Of a stretch of 6,035 nt of DNA, positions 1-6,035 are shown piece after piece; position 1 is the stretch's first letter; every line of letters begins with the position of its first letter. The stretch is from NCBI GenBank assembly GCA_022424925.1, contig JAKMGM010000033.1, positions 1 through 6,035 of the forward strand, in the 5' to 3' direction. Position numbers and translations under genes: made by a program. Origin of the DNA: Candidatus Poseidoniaceae archaeon. GTDB lineage: Archaea; Thermoplasmatota; Poseidoniia; Poseidoniales; Poseidoniaceae. The notes beneath the pieces are model-generated. The model worked only from the letters and a program-made list of their open reading frames with translations. It was not told the DNA's origin and ran no database searches.

Positions 1-755
1 AAATCAAAACTTGCAACATAAACTTCGGTATTGGAGAGGTTTAACGAAACACCGCCGAAGTTGGTTTCACCTTCGAACTCCCCAGTGACAAGTACATCGC
101 CACCTGCTGAGAACGTGACTGCGGTCGTTGAACTGTACTCTCCACTCCCGTTGACCACTGTTTCAAACCCGTTGACCCATTGCCAGTCACCTTGTGGTGT
201 AGCCTTGGCCACAAAACCCTCAAAATGGTATCCAGAATTGGTATTCGAGATGACAATGTCAGGACCAGCACCGGTCGGGAATGCTATTTCGCCGTAGTAG
301 TAGCCAGTGATGGCAATCTCACCGGACATGTCTACAGCGATATCGGTCAAGAATGAAAGTCCACCCGCTCCGTAGCTGTGGTCCGCTCCTACGACGGACT
401 CCCAAGACCCTTGGTCATCCACCATTGCGAGGAAAAATTCGCCAAATTGTGAAGCATAGGGCGATGTCGGTTGGAGCGTGCTGGTTCCGAAGGAGAGAGA
501 GGTGTTGTACTCAGAACCAATAACCCATCCACCGTTGCTGCGTGCTGCTATGTGGTTCGCGTCGATACTCTGGGTGCTTGAGCCTCCATCAGCGAGATAA
601 GAGAAAGAAGCAGAACGTCCTGAAGTGAACTGAACACCATCCGATTCGGTTTCTTTGAATTCGGTGTCAGGTGCAGGAACGGCCAAAAGCAATGAGGAGC
701 CGAACATCAAAAATGTCAGCAGTACGGCTACGAAAGTCGTGTTGAGTGGGCGCAT
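1..755 (-). CDS. Secreted repeat protein, probable beta-propeller (SBBP-like), 5' part only
   Basis: The frame is open from the ATG at 755 to the left edge, giving 251 codons; the C-terminus is outside the window. An in-frame TGA at 768-770 sits just upstream, so this ATG is the most upstream start. Residues 1-28 form a signal peptide: a basic start (MRPLN), a hydrophobic stretch at about 8-27 and a VPA site before PD at 29. The mature part shows about three degenerate repeats (roughly 64-124, 137-198 and 210-251). Each has a D/S-x-x-G turn, an 'ITG/VTG-x-(Y/F)-x-G-x-x-x-F' strand pair, then an aromatic strand such as 'GFVAKATPQGDWQW'. This matches the SBBP-type beta-propeller repeats common in exported proteins. 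The protein is probably extracellular or cell-surface; its ligand or activity cannot be read from the sequence. The start has only a weak GGT in place of a Shine-Dalgarno, unlike the strong sites of the polymerase genes. Export is well supported, the propeller fold moderately. Confidence 0.8.
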   Translation of the reverse strand, partial: MRPLNTTFVAVLLTFLMFGSSLLLAVPAPDTEFKETESDGVQFTSGRSASFSYLADGGSSTQSIDANHIAARSNGGWVIGSEYNTSLSFGTSTLQPTSPYASQFGEFFLAMVDDQGSWESVVGADHSYGAGGLSFLTDIAVDMSGEIAITGYYYGEIAFPTGAGPDIVISNTNSGYHFEGFVAKATPQGDWQWVNGFETVVNGSGEYSSTTAVTFSAGGDVLVTGEFEGETNFGGVSLNLSNTEVYVASFD

Positions 756-773
756 GTGTTTACCACTTCATCG

Positions 774-800
774 ACCGACATCAAACCTTTGATGCTCGGT
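774..800. repeat. Inverted repeat / hairpin in the rpl30e to secreted-gene gap
   Basis: The arms ACCGA+CATCAAA (774-785) and TTTGATG+TCGGT (788-794 and 796-800) are perfectly complementary, 12 pairs in all, around a central CC and with one unpaired base at 795. In RNA the innermost A-T pairs would open to give a usable loop. On the minus strand it lies 25 bases after the rpl30e stop and 18 bases before the next ATG. No T-run follows it, so it is not a standard archaeal terminator. It could be an mRNA 3'-end or processing structure, a structure in the leader of the secreted gene, or a protein-binding palindrome. The repeat is seen directly; its role is unknown. Confidence 0.7.
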
Positions 801-825
801 GCGGGTGAACGGCGTCCAAAAGCTC

Positions 826-1125
826 TCATTCGAGATTGGTCTCAAGTTGCAGAAGGTCACTGTCTCCAGCATCAATGATGCTGATAGTAGAAACAGAAAA
901 CGGCTTACCACAAGCGATGCCAAGTTCTCGATTGACCATGCTTGCACGGAATTTTGTCACTTCAGGATGGCTTGCATGAAGTTCGTCGATGAATTCACTT
1001 GGGCAGTTGGCTGCAAAGAGAATGACTTTCGCTTCACCGCGAGCACACGCATCGAGTGCTTGGCGTTGTCCAAATCGTAGGTTTCCAGTTGCTATTGCAT
1101 TTTTCAATTGTCGGCTTAGGTCCAT
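826..1125 (-). CDS. rpl30e: Ribosomal protein L30e (L7Ae/L30e family)
   Basis: The protein has 99 residues, the usual length for archaeal L30e. Family landmarks are in order: a short N-terminal helix (DLSRQLKNAI); the G19-x-R/K RNA-contact region in 'FGQRQALDACARGEAK'; the strand 'VILFAANCP' (34-42); 'ELGIACGKPF' (67-76); and the C-terminal 'IIDAGDSDLL' (83-92). L30e is a small protein of the 60S-type large subunit that binds kink-turn RNA. Its position directly after rpoA2 is the classic archaeal one, which favours L30e over the paralogues L7Ae or S12e. The start is fixed by GGAGG eight bases upstream; another ATG further up at 1140 is followed within three codons by a stop. It probably shares a transcript with the polymerase genes and is followed by the hairpin at 774-800. 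Confidence 0.93.
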   Translation of the reverse strand: MDLSRQLKNAIATGNLRFGQRQALDACARGEAKVILFAANCPSEFIDELHASHPEVTKFRASMVNRELGIACGKPFSVSTISIIDAGDSDLLQLETNLE

Positions 1126-1133
1126 TTTTTATT

Positions 1134-1138
1134 CCTCC
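1134..1138 (-). promoter_or_regulatory. Shine-Dalgarno of rpl30e
   Basis: GGAGG on the minus strand, eight A/T-rich bases before the ATG at 1125. It sits in the 44-base gap after rpoA2, so rpl30e starts independently rather than by stop-start overlap. I see no TATA-like promoter in this gap. Confidence 0.8.
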
Positions 1139-1169
1139 ATACTCCACATTGTTTCTCATGGGTGGAAAA

Positions 1170-2732
1170 TCATTCTTCCGGAATGTAGTACAGTTCAACA
1201 CTACCGGTTCCAAGTGAGATTGGTTGACCGACGATGATGTTCTCTGCAACACCAGTGAGGTAGTCTTTCTCACCGATAACACCTGCTTTGAGCAAGTGGT
1301 TGACAGTGACTTCGAAAGCCGCACGAGCAAGAATGCTGTGCTTTGTTCCAGAAACACCGTGACGGCCAATCGCTCGGACTTCCCCTTCGGAAGTCATCAC
1401 GTCAGCAACCAACAACAAGTGTCGGACATCGACCTCAAGGCGAGCACCGTCGAGCGTGGCTTGCAGTTCATTGACGATAGCTTGTCGAGCAGCTTCGATT
1501 CCCAAGAAATCAAAGATTTCGATGATGTTGTTGGTATAGGTTCGGTTGCGATCGATGGTCTCGATTTCGCTGACACGGGTCAAGTTGGAACCAATCGTGG
1601 AGAGGTAGTACTCTCCAGTTTTGTCATCGAGTTGGACATTCGCACGAGAAATGTTTGGGATACCTTTCAGGCGCATGTCTCGAATCTTTTCTTCCAACTG
1701 CAGCAACATCGTGTACGATGGCGGGTTCTCAGCAAGTTCTGCCAAATCTTCTTCCGAGTTCACACCTGGAATGAGGGTGAGGGTTGAAGGGTTCTTTTCT
1801 TTGTCTGCTTGAACAAAAAGGCGTGTTGCGCGTTCGAGTTTGTCTTTCACTTCAGCGCCAGTCATGTTCTTTTGCTTGAGCATTCCCTTGTTGAGTTTGA
1901 GAACAAGTCGTCGTTGTGCAACGTCGGTTTCGAGCGAAGCGATATTCACGGTGTGCGTCTCTTCAATTGCAGCAGCGAGTTTCTGTGCTTCCTTTGCATC
2001 TGTATTCTTGTCAGCGTTCAAGTGAATAATCATGGTCGGCGTGTTCGGGACCTTTCGAGCATCGACAATCTCAATGATACGAGGTAGACCTTGTGTTACG
2101 TTCACCGTTGCAACACCTGCATAGTGGAACGTACGCATGGTCATCTGTGTACCCGGTTCGCCAATCGATTGCGCAGTGATAATACCCGCAGCTTCGTATG
2201 GGTCAATACTTGCACGGTCAAGAGCGACGACTGCTTCTTCGACAACCTTCTTGGCTTGTGCCTTGTTCAGCTTTTTCTTGCCTCGTGCGTGAATAGCCAC
2301 CGTAAGGTCGTGGAAAATTCGGTTGGTAAAGCGGGCTGAGCCATTGTCTTCGACTGCTGCGACAAGGGATTTGAAAACTGGATCTTCACAGAGTTCATCT
2401 TCATACTCCAAGAGCTTCGATTCGACGTTGTAGTCGGTCATAGCGACCGAGGTCTTCGCCCGAGCAATGGAGCGACCGGTTCGACGGAGTCGTACCGAAG
2501 TCGTCGGTCCAGTGTTTTCGCTGTTCGAATCTCCACCTTTCTTGTTGGCAGCATCAATGGTTGCTTTGATGGTTGCAGCGGTTTCTGAGTCTGTCTCACA
2601 CAATTGAGCGATTTCACCCGCAGCAAGAATCTTAACATCATCCCACTTTTTGTCATCGGCAAGGGTGTGCGCATAATTTTCTGCGATACCCAAATCCATG
2701 AGCTTCTTCTTGGTTGCACTCTTTACGACCAT
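1170..2732 (-). CDS. rpoA2: DNA-directed RNA polymerase subunit A'' (Rpo1C), with N-terminal extension
   Basis: This is the C-terminal third of the archaeal largest polymerase subunit. With A' it completes the active centre and supplies the trigger loop, part of the jaw and the clamp closure. It has 520 residues against roughly 380-400 usual. Residues 1-63 look like a helix-hairpin-helix domain and 64-98 form a polar, partly basic linker. The conserved body begins near 100. The trigger loop and its helices are at about 183-223 ('AQSIGEPGTQMTMRTFHYAG' then NVTQGLPRIIEIVDAR), with the family's catalytic histidine present as H203. Further on are 'GIPNISRANV' (357-366), 'TNNIIEIFDFLGIEAARQAI' (400-419), 'DVRHLLLVADVMTSEGEVRA' with IGRHGVSGTK (435-464), and the end motif 'VGQPISLGTGSVEL' (501-514). 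The start at 2732 overlaps the rpoA1 stop (TGATG) and has a perfect GGAGGTGA six bases upstream. The internal M98 has no such site, so the long form is preferred. Confidence 0.97.
   Translation of the reverse strand: MVVKSATKKKLMDLGIAENYAHTLADDKKWDDVKILAAGEIAQLCETDSETAATIKATIDAANKKGGDSNSENTGPTTSVRLRRTGRSIARAKTSVAMTDYNVESKLLEYEDELCEDPVFKSLVAAVEDNGSARFTNRIFHDLTVAIHARGKKKLNKAQAKKVVEEAVVALDRASIDPYEAAGIITAQSIGEPGTQMTMRTFHYAGVATVNVTQGLPRIIEIVDARKVPNTPTMIIHLNADKNTDAKEAQKLAAAIEETHTVNIASLETDVAQRRLVLKLNKGMLKQKNMTGAEVKDKLERATRLFVQADKEKNPSTLTLIPGVNSEEDLAELAENPPSYTMLLQLEEKIRDMRLKGIPNISRANVQLDDKTGEYYLSTIGSNLTRVSEIETIDRNRTYTNNIIEIFDFLGIEAARQAIVNELQATLDGARLEVDVRHLLLVADVMTSEGEVRAIGRHGVSGTKHSILARAAFEVTVNHLLKAGVIGEKDYLTGVAENIIVGQPISLGTGSVELYYIPEE
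2544..2732 (-). other. Predicted helix-hairpin-helix domain at the N-terminus of A''
   Basis: Residues 1-63 of A'' show the spacing of a tandem helix-hairpin-helix unit: 'LMDLGIAENYAHTLAD' as the first helix-turn-helix, then W30-DDV, then 'EIAQLCETDSETAATIKATI' as the second. Similar units bind nucleic acid or protein in Rad51-like, NusA and bacterial alpha C-terminal domains. The first hairpin lacks the canonical G-x-G, so the call is by pattern only. The 64-98 linker is rich in S, T, G, K and R, suggesting a mobile tether. Confidence 0.55.
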
Positions 2733-5700
2733 CAGACGTCACCTCCATCGTTTCCAGCAGGTTCACCATGTTCGAGGTCATCTGCGTCAATACGCTCGGT
2801 TGTCGGTTCATACGAGTCACGAGCATCGAGGGTTGCACCCTCTGTGCCAAGGGCTTCATCAACAATCACATCGATGTTGAACGGTGAGCCGTGAACACCC
2901 CGAGAAGGGTCAATTCCGTCTTCACCGTAGCTAAATTGAATGATACGGTTTGCGGTGTTTCGAACCGAAAGCATCGAATCGTCGTACACCTTCAAATCGT
3001 CCATAGCGTTAATGAGTCGACGTTGCATGTATCCTGACTTTGCAGTACGGACAGCGGTGTCGACCAGAGACTCACGGCCTGAAATGGAGAGCATAAAGAA
3101 CTCCGTAGGTTCAAGACCACGCTTGAATGAACTCGAGATGAAACCACGGTCAGCCGCTGCACGACCGCCACGGCGGAAGTGAGGCAGAACACGCTCGTTG
3201 TACCCACGTTCAAGTCGCTTACCACGAACTTTCGCTTGTCCAATTGAACCGGCCATCATGTTGAGGTTATCCATCGAACCACGAGCACCTGAAATTGCCA
3301 TGTTGACAGCGGCGTTGGTTGAACCGGACTGTGCCAATTCGTTCTTTGCTACGTCACCTGCTTGTTGCTTACCTTGGTCGAGGATGACCATGATGTCTTC
3401 TTCGAGGGTTTCTCGTGGCGTTCGGCCTGCACGGGTTTCGTACCCACGGCCATCCTTACCAAACTTGTCGAGAGCTTCTTGAACCAGTACACCTGCTTCG
3501 GTGTTCGCGTTCTGAATCGATTGGAGTGCTTCCGCACTAAGGTCTTCATCGTCGATACCGGTGGTGAACCCGAGCGATGTACACGCTGCTATCGAAAGCC
3601 GAGTGAAATCGTCGAGGAACTTTGCACCAAGTTCAGGCCCATTGGTCTGGACAATAGCGTCGAGAAGTCGTCCGTCTTCAGCACCAATTGCTCGCTTATC
3701 GAGGGTTCCTTCGACCATTCCATTCTTGACGACAACATCGTCATTGGAACGGCTGCGGAAACGAAGATGGATATTGTCGGGAACAATCAATGAAATGATA
3801 TCCTGTCCACGGAAGCATTCTTTGCCGTTTTCGTCCTTGACAATCTCAGGAAGCTCGCCGATGTAACCGATGTTGCCAAGCATTTCAAGTCCGTGACGTC
3901 GGTTGATGAGCGTACCAGGCCTTGACAGCAAGTAAGCACCAGAGATGTGATCGTGTATTCCACCAATAACTGCACCACCGTAACGTGGCGTCAAAATGTG
4001 TTCTTGGACACGCATCAAAATCTTAGCTTCTGCACGTGCTTCTTCTGATTGAATCACGTGGAGGTTCATTTCGTCACCGTCGAAGTCAGCGTTGTACGGT
4101 GTACAGACTGCGAGGTTGAATCTGAAGGTGTGTCCCTCCATGACTCGAACTTCGTGAACCATCATTGACATTCTGTGAAGCGATGGTTGACGGTTGAAGA
4201 TGGCGACATCGCCATCGATCAAATGGCGTTCAACCAAGAGACCAGGCTTCGGATTGCCGTTGCGATCAATGGTTGAAAGGCGATCCTCAACTCGTGTTTG
4301 GTCGCCCCATTCGTCAGCTGGACTGCCACAGTGTGGACAACTGATGCTGAGATGATCTGGGTGCGGGTCTGGATGAACTTTGTCCGCTTGAGCCAACTCA
4401 TGCATCCATCGGTAGTGGAGTTTAGCACGAGGGTCGTCCTCGGCAAGTTTCTGTCCATCAAGGTCTTCGCCTCGAAGGTTTGCGAGCGTTGCTTCATCAT
4501 CAACAACATAACTGGTTTCTTGAGAACCATCGATGTTGACGAAAATTTCTGGCTTGATGACAAGACCAGGGAGGAAGTTCGGCGCAGGCAAGCACATGTG
4601 CATGTCGGGTCGCAGTGTCGTCTCATCGTTGCATTCAGGGTTGTGACATCGGAATCCAGCGTTGATTAAACGACTGCGTTGATTGATTCGAACACGTCGG
4701 TTGTCACCACGGATGATGTAGTTTACACCAGGGTGGACATCAGGACCACGAAGAATCATCTGACGCATTTGCTCACGGTTACGAGATGTAACACGAATTG
4801 GTACGGTCAGTTCCTTTGCGATTTTCTGCGGAACACCGACTTCGTTAACGCCCAAGTACGGGTCTGGGGAGATAACTGAACGGGCACAGAAGTTGACACG
4901 CTTACCGGATAGGTTGCTACGGAATCGTCCTTCCTTACCTTTGAGTCGCTGTGTAAGCGTTTTGAGGGTACGGCCTGAGCGATGACGTGCCGGAGGAATA
5001 CCGGATGTTTGGTTGTCGAAGTAGGTCGTAATGTGGTATTGTAACAATTCCCAAAGGTCTTCAACAATCAGTTGAGGCGCACCAGTGTCACGGTTTTCAC
5101 GTAGACGTTGATTGATTCTCAAAACGTCGACAAGCTTGTGCGTCAAATCGTCTTCGGAGCGGTCTCCGCTGTCCAAAGTAATCGATGGTCGGACGGTGAT
5201 CGGTGGAACGGGAAGAACCTTGAGTACAATCCATTCAGGCCGGTTTAGCTTGTCCATTCCGATAAAGATGAGGTTGTCTGACGGAATAGCACTGAGCCAT
5301 TCTCGAACATCACGAGGGTTGAGTTTGCGCTCAATCTCTGCTTTACCAGCACCTTGCGACTCCAACTTTTCCTTGAACGTCGTAGGCTTGTCGAGCATAA
5401 TCTTGCCTTGCATAGCTTGGCAGTGCATACATTGTCCACGGCGAGTACCGGTGGTGACCTTCTCGACTTCCTTAATGATCTTCGCAAATTCAGTCGAACC
5501 TACACCGTGCTTGATTTGGATATCACGAATACGGGTTCGGTAGTAATCCTGTTCACTGAGTTCAGGGTTGGAGGGGTGTGTACCTGGAGTGTCGTGCAGC
5601 AAAATGTGGCTGCACTTCGAACAGGTAGCTTTCAAGGCAGTCTTGATGAGGTTGACGAAACCAATGTGAATGACAGGAAGTTCGAGAGCAATGTGACCAA

Positions 5701-5932
5701 AGTGGCCTGGTGACTCGTCGTACTTACAGTTGTCAGTTGGACAAACCAATCCCGGTTCGATAACACCCATGTGAGGGTCCATCAATCCTTGGCGGTAAGC
5801 GTGTCCATCATCCTTGTAGGTGTCAGCAGTTTTCACTTCGACAGCAGACATTTGGCGGATTTCTTTTGGTTCCATTAGCCCAAAGCGAATCTGAGCGATA
5901 CGCTTTGGAATCATTGTGTTTTTCTGACTCAT
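2732..5932 (-). CDS. rpoA1: DNA-directed RNA polymerase subunit A' (Rpo1N), with cysteine-containing insertion
   Basis: This is the N-terminal two-thirds of the archaeal largest polymerase subunit, which holds the catalytic magnesium and forms the clamp, dock, funnel and bridge helix. It has 1066 residues, longer than the roughly 860-1000 common in Archaea. In order: clamp core with a changed first zinc motif (C64, C69, S74, H77, H80); second zinc site C104/C107 with C168/C171; lid and rudder region 'SGRTLKTLTQRLKGKEGRF' (319-337) through 'NFCARSVISPDP' (347-358); an extra cysteine-bearing stretch at about 422-560; 'VERHLIDGDVAIFNRQPSLH' (567-586); catalytic NADFDGD (614-620; D616, D618, D620); funnel 'GFTTGIDDEDL' (788-798); 'SGARGSMDNLNMMAG' (881-895); bridge helix at about 944-982; and an acidic tail from about 1020. 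The start at 5932 overlaps the rpoB stop in ATGA and has GGAGGA six bases upstream. The 3' end overlaps rpoA2 by one base. Confidence 0.98.
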   Translation of the reverse strand: MSQKNTMIPKRIAQIRFGLMEPKEIRQMSAVEVKTADTYKDDGHAYRQGLMDPHMGVIEPGLVCPTDNCKYDESPGHFGHIALELPVIHIGFVNLIKTALKATCSKCSHILLHDTPGTHPSNPELSEQDYYRTRIRDIQIKHGVGSTEFAKIIKEVEKVTTGTRRGQCMHCQAMQGKIMLDKPTTFKEKLESQGAGKAEIERKLNPRDVREWLSAIPSDNLIFIGMDKLNRPEWIVLKVLPVPPITVRPSITLDSGDRSEDDLTHKLVDVLRINQRLRENRDTGAPQLIVEDLWELLQYHITTYFDNQTSGIPPARHRSGRTLKTLTQRLKGKEGRFRSNLSGKRVNFCARSVISPDPYLGVNEVGVPQKIAKELTVPIRVTSRNREQMRQMILRGPDVHPGVNYIIRGDNRRVRINQRSRLINAGFRCHNPECNDETTLRPDMHMCLPAPNFLPGLVIKPEIFVNIDGSQETSYVVDDEATLANLRGEDLDGQKLAEDDPRAKLHYRWMHELAQADKVHPDPHPDHLSISCPHCGSPADEWGDQTRVEDRLSTIDRNGNPKPGLLVERHLIDGDVAIFNRQPSLHRMSMMVHEVRVMEGHTFRFNLAVCTPYNADFDGDEMNLHVIQSEEARAEAKILMRVQEHILTPRYGGAVIGGIHDHISGAYLLSRPGTLINRRHGLEMLGNIGYIGELPEIVKDENGKECFRGQDIISLIVPDNIHLRFRSRSNDDVVVKNGMVEGTLDKRAIGAEDGRLLDAIVQTNGPELGAKFLDDFTRLSIAACTSLGFTTGIDDEDLSAEALQSIQNANTEAGVLVQEALDKFGKDGRGYETRAGRTPRETLEEDIMVILDQGKQQAGDVAKNELAQSGSTNAAVNMAISGARGSMDNLNMMAGSIGQAKVRGKRLERGYNERVLPHFRRGGRAAADRGFISSSFKRGLEPTEFFMLSISGRESLVDTAVRTAKSGYMQRRLINAMDDLKVYDDSMLSVRNTANRIIQFSYGEDGIDPSRGVHGSPFNIDVIVDEALGTEGATLDARDSYEPTTERIDADDLEHGEPAGNDGGDV
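2739..2746 (-). promoter_or_regulatory. Shine-Dalgarno of rpoA2, inside the end of rpoA1
   Basis: A full GGAGGTGA on the minus strand, six bases before the rpoA2 ATG. The same bases encode the final Gly-Gly-Asp of A'. Together with the TGATG overlap this indicates coupled translation of the two halves of the largest subunit, and it decides the long start of A''. Confidence 0.85.
4253..4669 (-). other. Cysteine-bearing insertion in A' before the catalytic region
   Basis: These bases encode about residues 422-560 of A'. In the archaeal and eukaryotic subunits I can recall, only some 20-25 residues separate the 'VNYIIR' strand (403-408 here) from 'VERHL' (567-571 here); here there are about 158. 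The extra part contains C429-x4-C434, C447 and C532-x2-C535 ('CPHCGSPADEW'), plus histidines in 'HPDPHPDH' (520-527), and a negatively charged middle (about 478-501). The two cysteine clusters bracket the segment and could jointly bind one zinc. The borders are approximate because no alignment was run. Confidence 0.65.
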
Positions 5933-6035
5933 CTTCGGTCCTCCAGTTCAAGACGCATGGCCACACCTAAACTCTTCATTTCGTCCAAGAGCAGCTTGAA
6001 TGCATAGGATGTTTGTACTTTGTACACTTCAGCAC
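5929..6035 (-). CDS. rpoB: DNA-directed RNA polymerase subunit B, last 35 codons
   Basis: Only the 3' end is in the window. Reading from 6033 gives AEVYKVQTSYAFKLLLDEMK and then SLGVAMRLELEDRR, ending in TGA at 5929-5931. The 'SYAFKLLLDE' helix and the final 'LELEDR' are the hallmark C-terminus of archaeal Rpo2 and eukaryotic Rpb2, the part that anchors on the clamp of the largest subunit. The stop overlaps the rpoA1 start by four bases. Whether B is a single gene or split into B' and B'' cannot be seen here; in either case this is the C-terminal portion. Confidence 0.93.
   Translation of the reverse strand, partial: AEVYKVQTSYAFKLLLDEMKSLGVAMRLELEDRR
5939..5944 (-). promoter_or_regulatory. 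Shine-Dalgarno of rpoA1, inside the end of rpoB
   Basis: GGAGGA on the minus strand, six bases before the rpoA1 ATG. It lies in the Leu-Glu-Asp codons of the rpoB C-terminus. With the ATGA stop-start overlap it indicates coupled translation of subunits B and A'. Confidence 0.8.

Noticed and set aside
41..271. A short minus-strand frame over the left-edge gene
   Set aside because: It is in a different frame from the signal-peptide protein, whose repeats continue unbroken through the region.
774..800. The intergenic hairpin as an intrinsic terminator
   Set aside because: The bases after it on the minus strand contain no T-run, so I list it only as an inverted repeat of unknown role.
867..883. 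A 17-base perfect palindrome (eight-base arms, one central base) inside rpl30e
   Set aside because: It falls in the codons of the conserved 'SIIDAG' motif, so protein constraint explains it; its likeness to the intergenic repeat is limited to a short GATGCT.
1224..1787. A 187-codon open frame on the plus strand opposite rpoA2
   Set aside because: It is fully antisense to conserved A'' motifs, has no recognisable domain and no convincing ribosome site. It results from codon usage on the coding strand. The same applies to plus-strand frames at 3362-3793, 4298-4669 and 5112-5543.
2439..2441. M98 as the true start of A''
   Set aside because: It would give a more typical length but has no Shine-Dalgarno, while the start at 2732 has a perfect one and overlaps the rpoA1 stop.
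2730..2735. The A'/A'' break as a frameshift or pseudogene
   Set aside because: Splitting of the largest subunit at this point is the normal archaeal state, and the second gene has its own start and ribosome site.
4219..4626. A 135-codon frame on the minus strand within rpoA1
   Set aside because: It is out of frame with A', which is continuous and conserved through this stretch.
4253..4669. The A' insertion as an intein
   Set aside because: It lacks an intein-type C/S start block and an HN-C/S/T end, and it sits in a variable loop rather than in a conserved active-site motif.

Overview
The window is the large-subunit RNA polymerase locus of an archaeon, read entirely on the minus strand. 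Going from the right edge leftwards (5' to 3' of the genes) it holds: the last codons of rpoB, a complete rpoA1 (subunit A'/Rpo1N), a complete rpoA2 (subunit A''/Rpo1C), a complete rpl30e-like ribosomal gene, a 70-base gap holding a strong inverted repeat, and the 5' part of a gene for a secreted, probably beta-propeller protein that runs off the left edge. The split A'/A'' arrangement and the order rpoB-rpoA1-rpoA2-rpl30e are diagnostic of Archaea. The unusually long A' and A'', the mid-range base composition and the exported repeat protein next door suggest a marine euryarchaeon of the Thermoplasmatota, possibly Marine Group II (Poseidoniales). That placement is inference.

The three polymerase genes are tightly packed. 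rpoB and rpoA1 overlap in ATGA, and rpoA1 and rpoA2 overlap by one base in TGATG. Each downstream start has a strong Shine-Dalgarno sequence inside the end of the preceding gene. rpl30e follows after 44 bases with its own GGAGG. This looks like one polycistronic unit whose promoter lies beyond the right edge. The neighbours that often follow rpl30e in Euryarchaeota (nusA, rps12, rps7) are absent; the secreted-protein gene takes their place on the same strand.

No separate novel system is visible. The unusual content lies in how the polymerase is built. A' carries an extra stretch of about 130 to 140 residues with two cysteine clusters just before the catalytic region, a changed first zinc-binding motif, and a cluster of substitutions at the start of the bridge helix and in the adjacent funnel. 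A'' carries an N-terminal extension of about 100 residues that looks like a helix-hairpin-helix domain plus a basic linker. The catalytic NADFDGD motif and the trigger loop are intact, so the enzyme should be active. All open frames on the plus strand are shadows of these genes. I saw no tRNA, rRNA, CRISPR array or mobile element.
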